Positions 46,276-58,649 of a DNA stretch of 64,000 bases are shown here, one piece after another. The stretch is from positions 1,302,001 through 1,366,000 of the forward strand of contig CM041465.1 of NCBI GenBank assembly GCA_023213395.1. Direction: 5' to 3'. Made by a program: the position numbers and the translations under genes. Under the pieces are notes generated by a model, which was not told the origin of the DNA, did not search any database, and worked only from the letters and a program-made list of their open reading frames with translations. How positions within the stretch are numbered: the first letter of the stretch is position 1; each line of letters starts with the position of its first letter. This DNA comes from Cycas panzhihuaensis (lineage: Eukaryota > Cycadophyta).

Positions 46276-48915
46276 TGCTTCACTAAAACTTGGCCTTTGG
46301 TTTGTATCTATGACTTTTGGCATGCTTATTATATGGTTTCATAAAAAATAAATGATGGATTTGTTTGATAATGAGTTAGGCCATGTTTTAATGAAGAAAT
46401 GTATGGATTTTGCTTAATGGTTTATGATGAATGATGATGTGATCTATATTTTACTATTACCTACCAATGACTAAGACTATGACACTAAAAAAATTTCTTT
46501 CATTATCAATTTAATCTAATTCCTACTTTAAAACTTATTATTTTTCTATTTTGTTCTCGATTTCACCTAAACCTTTTTATTTTTAATCATTTTTGGGCTT
46601 GTGATCCTCATTTTCATCTTGTTTTAGGCTTTTGTGCTTATTTATAAAGTCATTTGTACTTCAACTTATATTTAAAAATTATTTTTTTACTTTTTTATGA
46701 GTTAACTTTCACCTCCATATTTGTCACATTTTTGGTGTTGCTAAAAATATGACCAGTCATGTTTTTAGAGTAAAGTCATACTTTTGTAGGTTCAAAAACA
46801 TGACCAGTCATATTTTTTACTATCATACATGTAAAACTCAATTGATACACCAAATTTTTACATGACACTACTTATATTTGGTGGAATCTTATCCTTTCGA
46901 TGCTTAGGAATGACAACTAGGGTTTTATGATTCAAAATTATGAGCTAGATGGTAAATTGCTCAAGTTTGGGTGGATTTCTTAATGTTTTTAAAGATTTTT
47001 TTAGGACTACTACTATTGTGACTATAACTTAGATTTTGAAGATGCTTATAGGTGAAATTGAGAAAGGATTTTGATGTTGTAACTTGATGCTCCACTAACA
47101 CTCAAATATTGATGGTTTGATCTTTATTTTTATGGTTTTTCTTAAAGTTTCCAGCTTCAAACTTCTTCTAAATGGGTAAGGTCTTTCTTATATAGTTTTT
47201 ACTTATCTCACTGTATTTCTGAATATTGTTTTTGTTTAGAACTTTCTCTTTCATGTGGTTGATTACTATGGTGATTTTATATACACTTTAGGGCTTAAAA
47301 TACTTGCTAAAAGGATAGCCCTTTGTGGGGTCTATAAGAGATAGACTAAGTTGGAGCATGGTCATCTCCCCACCACTTACATAGCTACCCCTTCCTATTC
47401 TTGCATAATAGTTTATATTTCAGGTAGTTTGTCATCTCTTTTATCTTTGTTTAGCTATAGTTTAGCCCTTCTTGTGTGTTGTTTCTCTTCATTTATTTAT
47501 TTTAAGGGAAAGCATTAGGAAATATTAGTCAACTAAAAGGAAAAAATAGTCATTCTAAGGCAAATTCATGTAACAAGAAAGAAGTTTTGATTCCTAAGTT
47601 TTATGGTTTACTTGGTTTCACTCTTGAGTTTACTTTCTCTTCCTTCAAAAATAAAAAAATCTTTGAAGTGTTGAATAGTGAGTGCATGTTTGATTTTTCA
47701 GATTATTAAATATTCAAGGATCTTTTTGGAGTGTTTCTTACTTTAATCAAGATAGAATCTTTAAAGCTGGTATCTTATATGAGGATCGTTATTTAGATTT
47801 ATTGTTTGCATATAACCTTAAAGGTCTAAAAATTCATTTAAAACAATAGTAATATATTTTTGAAATATCTCTCTTTTACATCATAGATCATTCCTTCAAA
47901 AATAAAAAAATCTTTGAAGTGTTGAATAGTGAGTGCATGTTTGATTTTTCAGATTATTAAATATTCAAGGATCTTTTTGGAGTCTTTCTTACTTTAATCA
48001 AGATAGAATATTTAAAGTTGGTATCTTATATGAGGATTGTTATTTAGATTTGTTGTTTGCATATAACCTCAAAGGTCTAAAAATTCATTTAAAACAATAG
48101 TAATGTATTTTTGAAATATCTCTCTTTTACATCATAGATCATTCCTTCAAAGAAACGGTTGCATGTGTGCAAGATGAAATCTTCTAACTAGCATTACATG
48201 TTATTAATTTCTTTGAGAGCTTACATAAATAATCACATAGTATATTGCACTTCTTGGTAGTATCATTCGTCTTATTGTAAGGCATGCATATTGCATGTAG
48301 AAGGATAATTTCATATTTATAGTTGTATCTCTCATCTTTAAATCAAAAACGACATAAAAAAACACATTGCATGCATCTAATTCTAGTTTTTTCTCTTTCT
48401 TGTTGATTAAAGGTAAAGTAGGACTTTTAGTTTCATAGATTGCTTTGATTTATTTTGTTTTATGTTGTTAAGCATAACACAAAAAAAAAAAATACATAAA
48501 GAACAAAACTAAAAGACCACAAAAAAGAAGAAGAAGAAGAAGAAGAAAATAAAACAAGAAAGATAATTCTTCCATTTACTTAGCCTTTTCTGTATCTAAG
48601 TGAAACTTTAAAAGTTGAAAAGATTATATGAAAGGAGTCCCTAGGAAGGATATTGAAAATATTATTAGAGTAGTTTTAAAACTATAACTCTTCACCCAGT
48701 TGTGTAGGTTAGTGGATCCTACCACCCCCCTTTGCATCTAAGCCTTTCATCGTGTTCTTCATCCATATCTTATTAGATGGCATAACTAGGTGAAGACTCC
48801 TTCTTAGGAGTTGGGAGAGGTGGTTACTTAGATATTCTTGAATGTCATATCTCTTGATTCTAATTGACATAAAGGAAATAACCTATTGATTGAGAGATAT
48901 CTAGTTTAGGTCCAC
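46276..48915 (+). repeat. 3' LTR of element B
   Basis: It is collinear with the 5' LTR, starts TGCTTCACTAAAACTTGG and runs about 2640 bp. It exceeds the 5' LTR because of a 251-bp internal duplication. A (GAA)n-type run lies at about 48526-48548. No clear 5-bp target duplication is visible around the whole element; AT-rich ends may hide it. Confidence 0.88.
47642..48143 (+). repeat. 251-bp tandem duplication inside the 3' LTR
   Basis: 47642-47892 and 47893-48143 are near-identical direct copies, starting 'CCTTCAAAAATAAAAAAATC'. The 5' LTR has only one copy, so the duplication happened after insertion. Confidence 0.93.
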
Positions 48916-49851
48916 CCAAAAAGACACTAACATATTCATTATTATTTGAAGTTCTAGCAAATATAACTCAATGACACACATTAGATAGTTATAATATTCT
49001 TTTATCAATAAGAGGAGACATCAAACTAATTATTATTTTATTTAGGTTTTAAAGATGAAACATTTCAAGAAGAAGATCTTGTTATGAACCACCTTGAATA
49101 AACTAATCAATCAATCGTTCAAATATGTTTCATAGGTAAAACATCTTAAAGGGGGGGAATTGTTACAAACCTCCTTAAGGGTTAACTAATTATTTATTAA
49201 ATGAAAAGGTACTTTATAAATAGTTGTGATCTTTATGTTAAGGGACCTATTATTCACATATAAATATGGCCTCCAATGTATTGTAAACCATTATTAATTT
49301 TTATCAACCAATACTAATTGGTATTTTGACTATAAATCTCTTTCAAAGCTCTCTGGTGTGTTCAATATTTGGTCTCTTCCTCAAGTTATAGAAAAGATCC
49401 ATAACATGCTACATGATATTTGGAAGACCTTATATGACACATTTAAATAAAAGAAGATAAAGCATTTGGTCATCTTATTAGGTAAACTATTCACATCATG
49501 TATTGAAAATAAGAGCAACATTAACACCTATTTGAATAAGTTGACCGATATTAGGAATAAGCTAGAAGGAATGGAAGAAGACTTTATTAGCAATAAAATT
49601 TCATCTGTAATCATCATGAACAAGTTACTACCAACCTATAACACCTTTTAAACTGTGTATAACATTCACAAGATGTTATAAGATACCTCATTTCAAAAGT
49701 TAAAGGAGCTGCTTCTTACAAAGGAAGCTAAGCTTAAACATCATAGGCTTATGGGTTTTACTAATATTAGTTATGCTCTATCCTTAAAAGTTTATAAGAA
49801 TGAGGATAAAGATAGAGATAAGCATGCATATGAAGATGATACCAATAAAGA

Positions 49852-49868
49852 GAAAAAGAAGAAATATA
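49852..49868 (+). repeat. SINE target-site duplication, left
   Basis: GAAAAAGAAGAAATATA, identical to 50323-50339. Confidence 0.95.
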
Positions 49869-50322
49869 TAAGAAGGAGGGGCAAGGAGCCAAGTTGGTGA
49901 GGCTGAGGCTTAGTTAGGCACTTATGAAGCAAGGTTGCTCGGGTTCGAGGCACCTGCATTGCATTTGTACTTATACGAACCTCAGAGGTTGTTGAGCAAC
50001 TCTCAGTCACCTCCTTTTCCGTATAAGGCATACTTTGAGAGAAGGCAACAAGCCAGCTGACTTTTTGGCAAACTGGGGGGCAAGGCTCCGGAAAGGTCAA
50101 GTGTGGAGAGGTGATTTCCCTAGGGATCTTATGGTTCTGGTAGAAAAGGATATGATCAGTGATAGCTAGCCGTGGGGCTTGTCCCAGCTTTTAGCTCTCT
50201 GGCCTAGACCGTGGGGTTGTCATGGTCATATATATATTGGTTAGCACGGCGTTCTCTGATGTAATAGGTTGTGGGATCCTGTTCAAACCCACTATAAATT
50301 CATTTTATCTTACCAAAAAAAA
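49869..50322 (+). mobile_element. Composite SINE with two tRNA-like modules
   Basis: It is flanked by a perfect 17-bp duplication of host copia sequence and ends in an A-rich tail. The 5' module has an A-box-like GAGCCAAGTTGG (49886-49897) and a B box GGTTCGAGGC (49942-49951). A second module near the 3' end has TGGTTAGCACGG (50238-50249) and GTTCAAACCC (50281-50290). These fit the internal Pol III promoter of tRNA genes. The 454-bp length is large for a plant SINE and the middle is GC-rich unique sequence. It needs a LINE for mobilisation; one of L1 type lies in the same window but no relation is shown. Confidence 0.85.
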
Positions 50323-50339
50323 GAAAAAGAAGAAATATA
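50323..50339 (+). repeat. SINE target-site duplication, right
   Basis: GAAAAAGAAGAAATATA, directly after the A-rich tail of the SINE. Confidence 0.95.
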
Positions 50340-50454
50340 ATGGTTATTACACCTATTGTAAAAATATGGGCCATAGGAAAAAGGACTACTAAGTGAGGAA
50401 AAAGAACTTAAAGCAAGCCAATAGAAAGTAGAAGATTATAATTTATTGTGTGTG

Positions 50455-50830
50455 AGTATCAACTAACTCAAGTGCACAATAATATATCTCTTCTAAAAAG
50501 CAAAGTTTTAATGTTTTAAACCAAAATCTTAGCTATACCTATGTCACACTTGATAATGTTGATGTGGCACTAATCAAAAATGTTAAAACAATCATAATGA
50601 AAGGTGGTTATCTCAAGAAGGTATCGTATACACCTAGAATAAATCACAATCTTCTTTTAACTTAGGATACTTAGTTATACTCTCCTAAAGATGAGTTAAA
50701 AGTAAAAAATAAAGTGAAAACTAAAAGGATGTATGAAAACCAAATAGAAGTATTAAGGAGTAATAGTGGAAAATACCATGACAATCACATGTCTAAGTTT
50801 TATTCTAATCATGGTATTAAGTTAATCCTA
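50455..50830 (+). pseudogene. copia protease-region fragment
   Basis: The frame reads 'ISSKKQSFNVLNQNLSYTYV', then 'TLDNVDVALIKNVKTIIMKG' and 'VSYTPRINHNLLL' (about 50490-50660). This is the region after the copia protease active site, with the usual (V/T)L.(V/N)L.(V/P).(I/L)..NLLS-like end. The D-S-G active site itself is not readable. Confidence 0.6.
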
Positions 50831-52099
50831 CATGATGGAGTTTCCATAGAAAATGTGATATCTTAATTGACATGGTATTATGTAGGGTGTGAACATAACA
50901 TATGCCATCCAATTTTAGGACAGAAGTTATGAGAATTGTTAATCATATTGTGAACCAAATTCTAACCTTTGCAATTCAAAGCATGATGCCATAGGAAGGA
51001 TGGACCAGTTAGAAGCCTTCTATTAAAAACATATTTAAGTGCATTGAAAATGAACTAATTTCTAATAGACAATTGAAGAAATTTAACTATAGTTGCAAAA
51101 GCGCTTTGATGGAATACTATGGAAATAGTCATATATATAGACTATGAGATTTGGTGATGCAAAAGTTTCTTCATTGTTAGAATATAAAGATAGATGAAGC
51201 ATTGACATACCAGTTTGATAAGCCTCTACTATTTGATATTTGTTACCCCCCCTTTCATGACATCTCCTAATCCTACAAATGTCAAGCTCTATAAGGAATA
51301 CGAAGTAAGAGGTACTAAAAAATACTAACTACTTATTAAGGAGATAGAAACCTCCTCTAAGTCATTGTTAATAGTAACTAAGGATATAATATAAAGGCCA
51401 ATTGAAATTCAAACTACTATTTAGCTTTAAATGACAAAAGTTATTCCCTCCCATGTTCTTGATTCATTATGACAAATGAATCCTTTCTAAAGAGTGGCTA
51501 TGGAGGAAGATAAAGATTATTTATATAGAAATATTCCTTACATTTGAATTAACCTTGAGATGATGATTACACTCGTTGATTAGAAGCTAGTAAATAGGTC
51601 AAATATAGTAACTACACTTGGTGGAGATTTATATCAAAATAATCTTCAATCTACATTTCTTAACCTAGACTTGAGGAGAATATATCAGGTGCAAACCTCT
51701 AAGGTCATTAAGAAATGATAAGATAAACTATTATGCTAATTAAATTATGTTAAATGTACATATCTTATGTTTAATTTGAACTCATCTTCAGTTGATGAAA
51801 TATTATAACCTATTAAAGAAACTCTTAGTTTTAGAGAAGAGTACCTACAAGATCAAATATCAACATTAGAAGCTAGACACCAATTGATTGTTTAAGAGGT
51901 GTTTGATAAAAACAAGCTTTAAGAAGAATCTTCTTCAACCACTATCTAGGTTGTAAATCAATTCATAGAGTTGTTAAATGAATACCACTAGTTAACACTG
52001 AAAAAGATCATCCTTAAGGGGGGATTAATCTATAAGGATAGATCTCCTAACTAATGCAATAATTAATTTTGCTTCATCCCTTATTCGCATTAAGGGGGA
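50831..52099 (+). other. Rest of copia relic, unreadable
   Basis: This is the place of integrase and RT. Short frames with stops and no motif I can name. Two purine tracts (about 52016-52024 and 52091-52099) precede possible LTR starts. Confidence 0.35.
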
Positions 52100-52640
52100 T
52101 GTTAGCGATAGTTAACTTATCTTAACTATACACTTAGTGCTTTATTAGAGGATAATTATCATGAGTAGGTACAAAAAAGGGATGTATCCTTATGCGAATA
52201 TATATAATGAAGAGCCATGACCATATGTAAAAGGTTATGATACCATTTCAGGATATATTTATATCTACCCCCTTAATATTCCAACTATTAACTTGTATTG
52301 ATGTGATCTCATCAAATCTACTCATGTTCCATCTCATCCTTAAAATATTATGTTATTATTTTATTTTAATATAATAATAAACATTATAATGGTGGGTTTC
52401 ATTTCTTGGGAGTTTCCCACAATAAGTCTAGTGTTCAAGTCTCCTTATGCATGTTCCTAGCATGTAACAGTCCATGCTTCTAGTTGTCTTAATATAATAA
52501 ACATTATGTTGGTAGGTTTTCTTTCTTAGGAGTTTCCTATGTTAAATCTAATGTTTAAGTCTCCTTGTACATGTTCCTAACATGTAACAGTTCCTACTTC
52601 TAGTTGTCTTAATAATTGACCTGACACCTACATATACATA
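52100..52640 (+). repeat. Probable copia 3' LTR with 120-bp tandem duplication
   Basis: It starts TGTTAGCGATAG after a purine tract. Within it, 52381-52500 and 52501-52620 are tandem copies ('ACATTATAATGGTGGGTTTC' versus 'ACATTATGTTGGTAGGTTTT'). The right end is uncertain. Confidence 0.5.
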
Positions 52641-52659
52641 AACCTTAACAACAAACAAG

Positions 52660-54800
52660 GTGTTTCTTTCCCTTTTTCACATATTCTATTAGTTGATACA
52701 TGTAGAATTCTTTAGCAAATCTCCATTCAAAAAGAACATTTTATATCAAGTTGTATGACTTTCTATTTAAATTGGGCTATCATGGCTATTATTGTACATA
52801 TAATAATTAACTTGGCTATGGGTGAAAAGGTTTCCTTATAATCTATTCCTTTTATTTAAGTGTAACCTTTTGCAACTAGTCTTGTCTTATACCTTTTAAT
52901 AGTGCCATCCGACTTCTTTATTTTATAAACCCATTTACAACCAATAATAGGTTTATTTATGGAAGTATTTACCAATTCCAAAGTCTTATTCCTTCTAATG
53001 ATATTGATTTCTACATCCATGGTTTCCTATCATTTTGGATGATCATAAGCTTTTGAATAATTATGTGGTTCAATAGAGCATTGTAAACCTTAATATTGTT
53101 ATGAGCTAGTTCTTTAGTCAAAAATATTCCCTGTAGAGTCCTTAATAGTTTTATTATACCACTTAGGTAATTTCCTTAAAGATTCATGTATGCTATCTTG
53201 ATAAGAACTTTGTTCTTGTTTAGAAATATTTTGCTCTTCTTTCATCAATTGAGGTTATTCTAGGATGTTACCTTATTGAAGCTTACTATATGATATATCC
53301 TTCTCTATCATAGTGACTTTAGATATTTCTTCAATTAGTATATATACTTATGTGCCTCCCTCAATTTGTATGTAATCTCTTCTTTCTTTTTTATTTATTT
53401 ATTCATCAAAAATTGCATCCCTATTGATATAATTCTTATTTGTTTTTAGATATATGCATTTATATGCTTTGGATTGGTTACTATATCCAACCATTATGAA
53501 TTCTATACTTTTATCATCCGAATTTATCTTTTATTTTTAGGAATGTGAATGTAAGCTTTACTTCTAAAAATTTTAAGATGGCCTACATTTAGTCTTTTGT
53601 TGATCCATGCTTCTTTAAGAGTTATCTTAACTAGAGCTTGTGTTTACTTCTATTAATTAGATAGACTATCATGTTAACTACTTCTACCTAATATATTTTT
53701 GCCAATACCTTTTTGTTTATCATGTTTTATTCCATCTATATAATTATTTTATTTATACATTTTACTACTCTATTTGATTATGGTGTATATGGAGTTATTA
53801 GTTATTCTTGTATCATATTTATTTTACAAAACTAATAGAAGTCTTTTGAATTATATTCTCTTCCTCTATCATACTAAAGAATCTTAATATTATATTTAAT
53901 TTTTAGTTCAACCTCTACTTTGAATTCTTTAAAATAATCTAAGACTTTTAATTTATTAGAGAGAAAATAAACTCAAGTTTTCCTAGTGAAATCATTGATC
54001 AATATAAGAAAGTACCTAGCTCTATTCATCAAATTTAGTGTTATTGATCCACATAGATCTATATGAATTAATTCCATTTTTTTATATGTTTTCCATGTGT
54101 TTTGTTGAAAAGGGATTTAATGACTATTACCCATCACATATTTTTTATATACAAAGGTCTCAAAAGATATTTCTAGTAAACCATCCATTATATTAGATTC
54201 TTTTAATAATTCCAATCTTTTATTTACAATGTTTCCATACTTAAAATGATAAATTTCATTAGTAATATTATTAATAGTAAAAGAATTTATAAAAGGATCA
54301 AACAAAATAGTTGTTAAAAATAGTTTATAGAGATTATTGATTTTAACACCTTTTACTATTACAACTCTATTTTTTTTCATGTTATGAATATAGAAGCTCT
54401 CATCTTCCTTAAAGATAACTTGGAGTTCCTTTTTTATTTAAATTAGGATATAGATAGGAGATTTCTTTTTAGGCCAGGTACATATAGAGCTTCTCTAATT
54501 TTCTTGATTTTCTCATCAATTAGAATAGTAATAGTACATTTCCCTTTAATCTACAGAAGAACGTTATTACCAAGTTCCATAATTTTATTTATGAAGTATG
54601 GCCATAGTGTTTCAAACCATTCCTTTTTATATGTCATGTGATTTGATGGTCCTGAATATATGTGCCCATATTTATCTTTATTGCTACATACATAGAGAGT
54701 TATAATAAATAAAGTTTCTTCCTCTTCCTTATAGGAGTGAGGTCATAGCAGAATATGGATTACAAAGCCATATTAAATAAAATCAAAGTATTAACATTAT
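52660..54800 (-). mobile_element. copia relic, minus strand, truncated in RT
   Basis: The minus strand reads protease-region remnants (54480-54800), then the pre-integrase block 'IYHFKYGNIVNKRLELLKES' (54117-54380), decayed integrase (53450-54110) and the RT start 'IIGCKWVYKIKKSDGTIKRY' with 'GIDYKETFSPIAK' (about 52950-52830). The RT stops soon after the 'FLNGDL'-like block near 52720, next to the 120-bp duplication of the neighbouring element. Gag is not seen. Confidence 0.7.
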
Positions 54801-55049
54801 TTTTGTAATAGGGTGGTGTTAAAGAACACCTTTAGGCCATAAGGCCTTTATATATATATATATATATATGGGTCATTAGGTAAAGCCAACATGTATCATC
54901 ATTAGTATTAATAAAAACCATTAAAAAAATGTGGGTGGTTCAACTAAGGTAGGCTAAAGTTAGCTCCACACCACCTAATGCTGACACACCCTTTCATAGG
55001 TTAAGATAATGAACACCATCCCAACATATATCCCTCATAATATTCATTA

Positions 55050-56975
55050 GGGAAGACTCCAAGCTTGTCTTTGAATTTATGAAACTTAATTTTTCCAAGA
55101 GCCTTAGTAAAGATGTCTGCCACATGTTCCTATATGCTATAGTAAACCAACTCAATCTCACAAGGTTGTACTAATTCCTTAATAAAATGATGTTGTGTTT
55201 TAATATGCTTCATTATTCCATAAAACACTAGATTATGTGTTATTTGAATTGCACTTTAATTATCATATATCATATGTGTAGATCCATCTTGTTTTATTTA
55301 TAAGTCTTAGAGTAATCAATGTATCCAAACTATCTTACCTAATCTAACTATTGCTACTTTGTACTCTATATCTATAGTAGACAAGGATAGGGATACTGTG
55401 TTTTATTTCTTGGTACTTCAAGCAATTGTTGTTGATCCTATGCTAAAGGTGTAACTAGATGTAGATTTCTTATCATCAACATAACTTGCCTAATTTGAAT
55501 CTGTGTATCTAACTAATCTAAAATTTATTAAGAACTTGTAATGTAACCCATAGCTATTTGTGCCTTTTAGATATTGAAGTATTCTCTTTACTTCTTGCCA
55601 ATGTAATATCTTAGGTTCTTGTATGAATCTGATTACCATACTTACTGAATACATGATATCTAGATAAGTTGATGTTAAGTAGATTAAATTACCAATCAAC
55701 TACCTATAAAGTGTAGGGTCAACTGATGAAAATTTATCAAACTTAGATAATTTTATTCTATTTTCTATTGGTATAGCCAATGCCTTATAATCATTCATCT
55801 AAAACTTTTGAATTAGGTCTAAGGTATATTTCCTTTAAGATACAAATCTCATATTTGCATCTTGCCATACTTCCAAACCTAAGAAGTAATACATGAGACC
55901 CAATTCAGTCATCTCAAATTTTTTGCATATATCTTCTTTAATCCTTTATGACAATTGAGAGTCATTTCCTATATAGACTAGGTCATAAACATATACTCCT
56001 ACAATAAGTATTGAGTCTCCTTCAATATTTATATATAGATTAGGATCCAATTGACTCCTTTTGAATCCTTTATCTCTGAAATATTTGTCTATTCTAGAGT
56101 ACCAAACTCTAGGCACTTATTTTAATCCATACTAGACCTTCTTGAGCTTATATACCTTATTTTCCTCCCCCTTGACTTCAAAGCCTTTGGGTTGTCGTAT
56201 ATAGATTTCTTCTTCTATGTATCTATTTAGGAAGACACTTTTAATATCCATTTGCTAGACAATCCATCCCTTTTATGCAGCAAGACTCAACATAAGATGT
56301 ATGGTTTCCATTCTGGCTATAGGAGCAAATGTTTCATTGTAGTCTATTCCTTTGATTTGGGTATACCCTTTGGCCACTAGCGTTGATTTATACTTATTAA
56401 TAGAGCCATATGACCTTAATTTTATTTTGTAGACCCATTTGGTGCCAATTGCTAATTTGTTTAGGGGTAGATCAACCAACTCCCAAGTGTCATTTTTGAC
56501 TAAAGCATTATACTCTTCTTACATTGTATTCATCCATTCCTATTTAGTATTAGCCTCTTCAAAGGTATAAGGCTCATGTGATTCCATAACTTGGCTCATT
56601 AAAGTAAAATTGACTCTATTGGAATGTGTAGATCTTCTTTTAAAGTTGTTGTCTAATACATTTGCTAGGTCATATCATCTTTAGACCCACTTTAGAATAT
56701 TTTGACTAAATGTAGAGGTTCTACCCTTATTAGGACATGATTTATATATTGTTGCCACATTTAAAGGCATATTTATTGGCTTGAGATATGAATCAAATTC
56801 AACAATGATGTTATTCCCCTTTTCTTTTTCAACTTTTGATTTATAATAATCATCTTCTTTGAAGATAACATCCCTACTCATGATTATTTTCTTTTCCTTA
56901 AGATGAAATAGTTTATAGGATCTAGATGTATCATAATATTCTATAAAGATGCATTTGGTACATTTATCATCCATT
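55050..56975 (-). pseudogene. copia integrase C-terminus, RT and RNase H fragment
   Basis: 'CIFIEYYDTSRSYKLFHLKE' followed by 'MSRDVIFKED' (56850-56950) closes the integrase. RT starts with 'AIGTKWVYKIKLRSYGSINK' and 'GIDYNETFAPIARMETI' (56310-56450). The catalytic box reads 'VGVYVYDLVYIG' near 56000, with Y replacing the first Asp of YVDD. 'EVKRILQYLKGT' and 'YTDSN' (55490-55600) lead into RNase H, ending 'VADIFTKAL' (about 55110). Confidence 0.85.
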
Positions 56976-56979
56976 TTTG

Positions 56980-57800
56980 TTCTCTTTTACTCTAGTATAT
57001 GAGCAAATGCTAGACATCCAAAGATTTTCAAGTGGTAAATGCTTGGCTTGTGTCCTGTCTAAGCTTCTTTTGGTGTGACCTACCTAAGGGACTTAGTGGT
57101 ACACCTATTCAATAGATAAATAGTTGTATGTATGGCTTTTACCCAAACTTCAAGCCCAAGTTTCTTGTCCTTGAACATGTACCTTACCATCTCAACAATG
57201 GTCTTATTCTTTCTTTCTACCACTCCATTCTATTATGGAGTATATGGATTAGTATATTATCTTCTTAGGCCATGATGGATATAAAATTCTTTGAATTCAT
57301 TTAAGATAAATTCTTCCCTATTGTCTAATCTAAGGGAGAGAATCTTATGTCCACTTTGCTTTTTCATAATGGATTTAAAGTCAACAAAATATTAAAACGC
57401 ATATAATTTAAACTTTAGAAAGTACACCCAAGTTTTTCTAATAAAATTATCACTAAAAATCATGAAATATTTAGCACCTCTAAGTGATGGTACAACCATG
57501 GATCTATATAAATCTATATGGATTAATTGAAGGGGATTTGTGGCTATATAGTTGGTATCTAGAAAGCTTTCTCTATGTTGCTTTCTAAGTAGACACCCTT
57601 CATAAATTTTTTATCTCCCTCAATGGTAGGTAGTCTATCAACCACTTCCATTCTCTTTATTAAGGCCAAGACACTATAGCTTAGATGACCAAATCCTTTG
57701 TGCCATGTATCACTTCCAACTTTAGTAGAGCCTTTTAAAGCATAGTTATCTATTGGAGGAATGACTAGCTTAAATAGTTTGTCACTAGTCATTTGTCCCT
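56980..57800 (-). pseudogene. copia pre-integrase and integrase fragment
   Basis: 'TWHKGFGHLSYSVLALIKRM' (about 57703-57642) is the zinc-binding H-x-x-x-G-H block. 'LIHIDLYRSM' (first catalytic Asp, about 57515), 'SLRLDNREEFI' (second Asp, about 57330) and 'NGVVERKNKTIVEM' (catalytic Glu, about 57235-57190) are all visible, with stops between them. Confidence 0.82.
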
Positions 57801-57829
57801 TGGCTATAATAGTTTAATTTATTCCCTTC

Positions 57830-58270
57830 TATTTACTTGTACATTCACTATTATCAAAGACAACCTTGTAATCTTGTTCCATTATTTGACCTAATAAAAG
57901 TAGGTTCTTCTTCAAGATAGGTACATATAACATGTCATCAATGTACCTAATTTATATTGATTCTATAGTTATGGTAATATTATCTTTGCTAATGGATTCA
58001 TGTGTAGTGTTATCTCCAAATATATTCTTCCCCTTTTCAGTTCTATAATGGTTTTGCAAATTTCCTCCTTATAAGTCATATGGGTTGAACACCCTGAATC
58101 TATATAACAATTATCTTCTTCTTCATTAGCTATAAGACTTGATAAGAAAATTCTATCATTGTCTCTAGTTTCAATTACAATATTTGTAATTTCACTTTAT
58201 TAGCTTATATTTTTGGCAAAGTAATAATCCTCCATGTGTCCAATTTTATGGTAAAATAAGCATTAGATTG
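57830..58270 (-). pseudogene. copia zinc knuckle and protease fragment
   Basis: 'YHKIGHMEDYYFAKN' near 58250-58205 is a zinc knuckle with lost cysteines. 'CYIDSGCSTHMTYKEE' (about 58115-58065) holds the copia protease active site D-S-G, intact, in its normal W/C-Y-x-D-S-G-(A/C)-(S)-x-H-M context. Confidence 0.8.
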
Positions 58271-58649
58271 GTCTTCTAATTCTTTGACTATGGTTTTTAC
58301 TTTGAGAGTTTCTTCTTCCTCTAGAGATTAATCTTCCTCTTTCAAAGATCAAGTTTGATTTTTGGCCTTAATAATTTATATGATTTTCTCCCTAAAAGTA
58401 TTAGTTTAGTCCTAGATAACTTCCATGTCCTTGATAATTATTATGTCCATGGCAATATTAATTATGTTTTTAAGATCTATGTTGATTATAGAGGTTGTTC
58501 CTCACTTGGTAACTCTAATTTGGTGGTTGGTATCTTTGATGATGTTCTTGATATTTTTGGGTTGATACTTGATATCTAGGATTTAATTCTTGATATGTCC
58601 CTTGATTCCTTTCTCCTCTCCTAGGGGATGGATCCCTCTCCCTAGAACT

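Larger units (their letters stand above)
30727..48915 (+). mobile_element. Ty3/gypsy Tat/Ogre-like element B, defective, with nested insertion
   Basis: Two long direct repeats flank about 10.2 kb of internal DNA. The left LTR (30727-about 36043) is split by a nested element; the right LTR is 46276-about 48915. The internal region keeps gag (37.3-37.9 kb), protease (38.7-39.1 kb) and a terminal RNase H remnant (41.5-41.8 kb). I cannot find RT or integrase, so it is a deletion derivative or too decayed to read. An antisense ORF remnant and tandem arrays lie before the polypurine tract, as is typical of Tat/Ogre elements. Over the first 210 or so aligned LTR bases I count about 24 differences, nearly all transitions, indicating an old insertion. 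Confidence 0.85.
49380..50430 (+). pseudogene. copia Gag (UBN2 and zinc knuckle), split by SINE
   Basis: 'LPQVIEKIHNMLHDIWKTLY' precedes a frame at 49466-49651 with 'LGKLFTSCIENKSNINTYLN' and 'IIMNKLLPTYN', the UBN2 pattern of copia Gag. After the SINE, the reading 'YNGYYTYCKNMGHRKKDY' (50339-50391) is a nucleocapsid zinc knuckle (C-x2-C-x4-H-x4-C) with the first and last Cys replaced by Tyr. Residues before the SINE (KEKKKKYI) continue directly into those after it through the target duplication. Stops lie at about 49447 and 49651. Confidence 0.8.
49161..52640 (+). mobile_element. Ty1/copia relic, + strand, with SINE insertion
   Basis: A purine tract followed by 'TGTTACAAACC' (49161) may begin an LTR. 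Gag (49380-50430), split by a SINE, and protease-region sequence (50455-50700) follow. A purine tract and 'TGTTAGCGATAG' (52100) mark a probable 3' LTR. The two candidate LTRs do not obviously match, so the outer limits may belong to two elements. Integrase and RT are not readable between 50.8 and 52.1 kb. Confidence 0.6.

Noticed and set aside
49792-50100. Minus-strand 102-codon ORF
   Set aside because: Covers the SINE and host gag in antisense; no domain.
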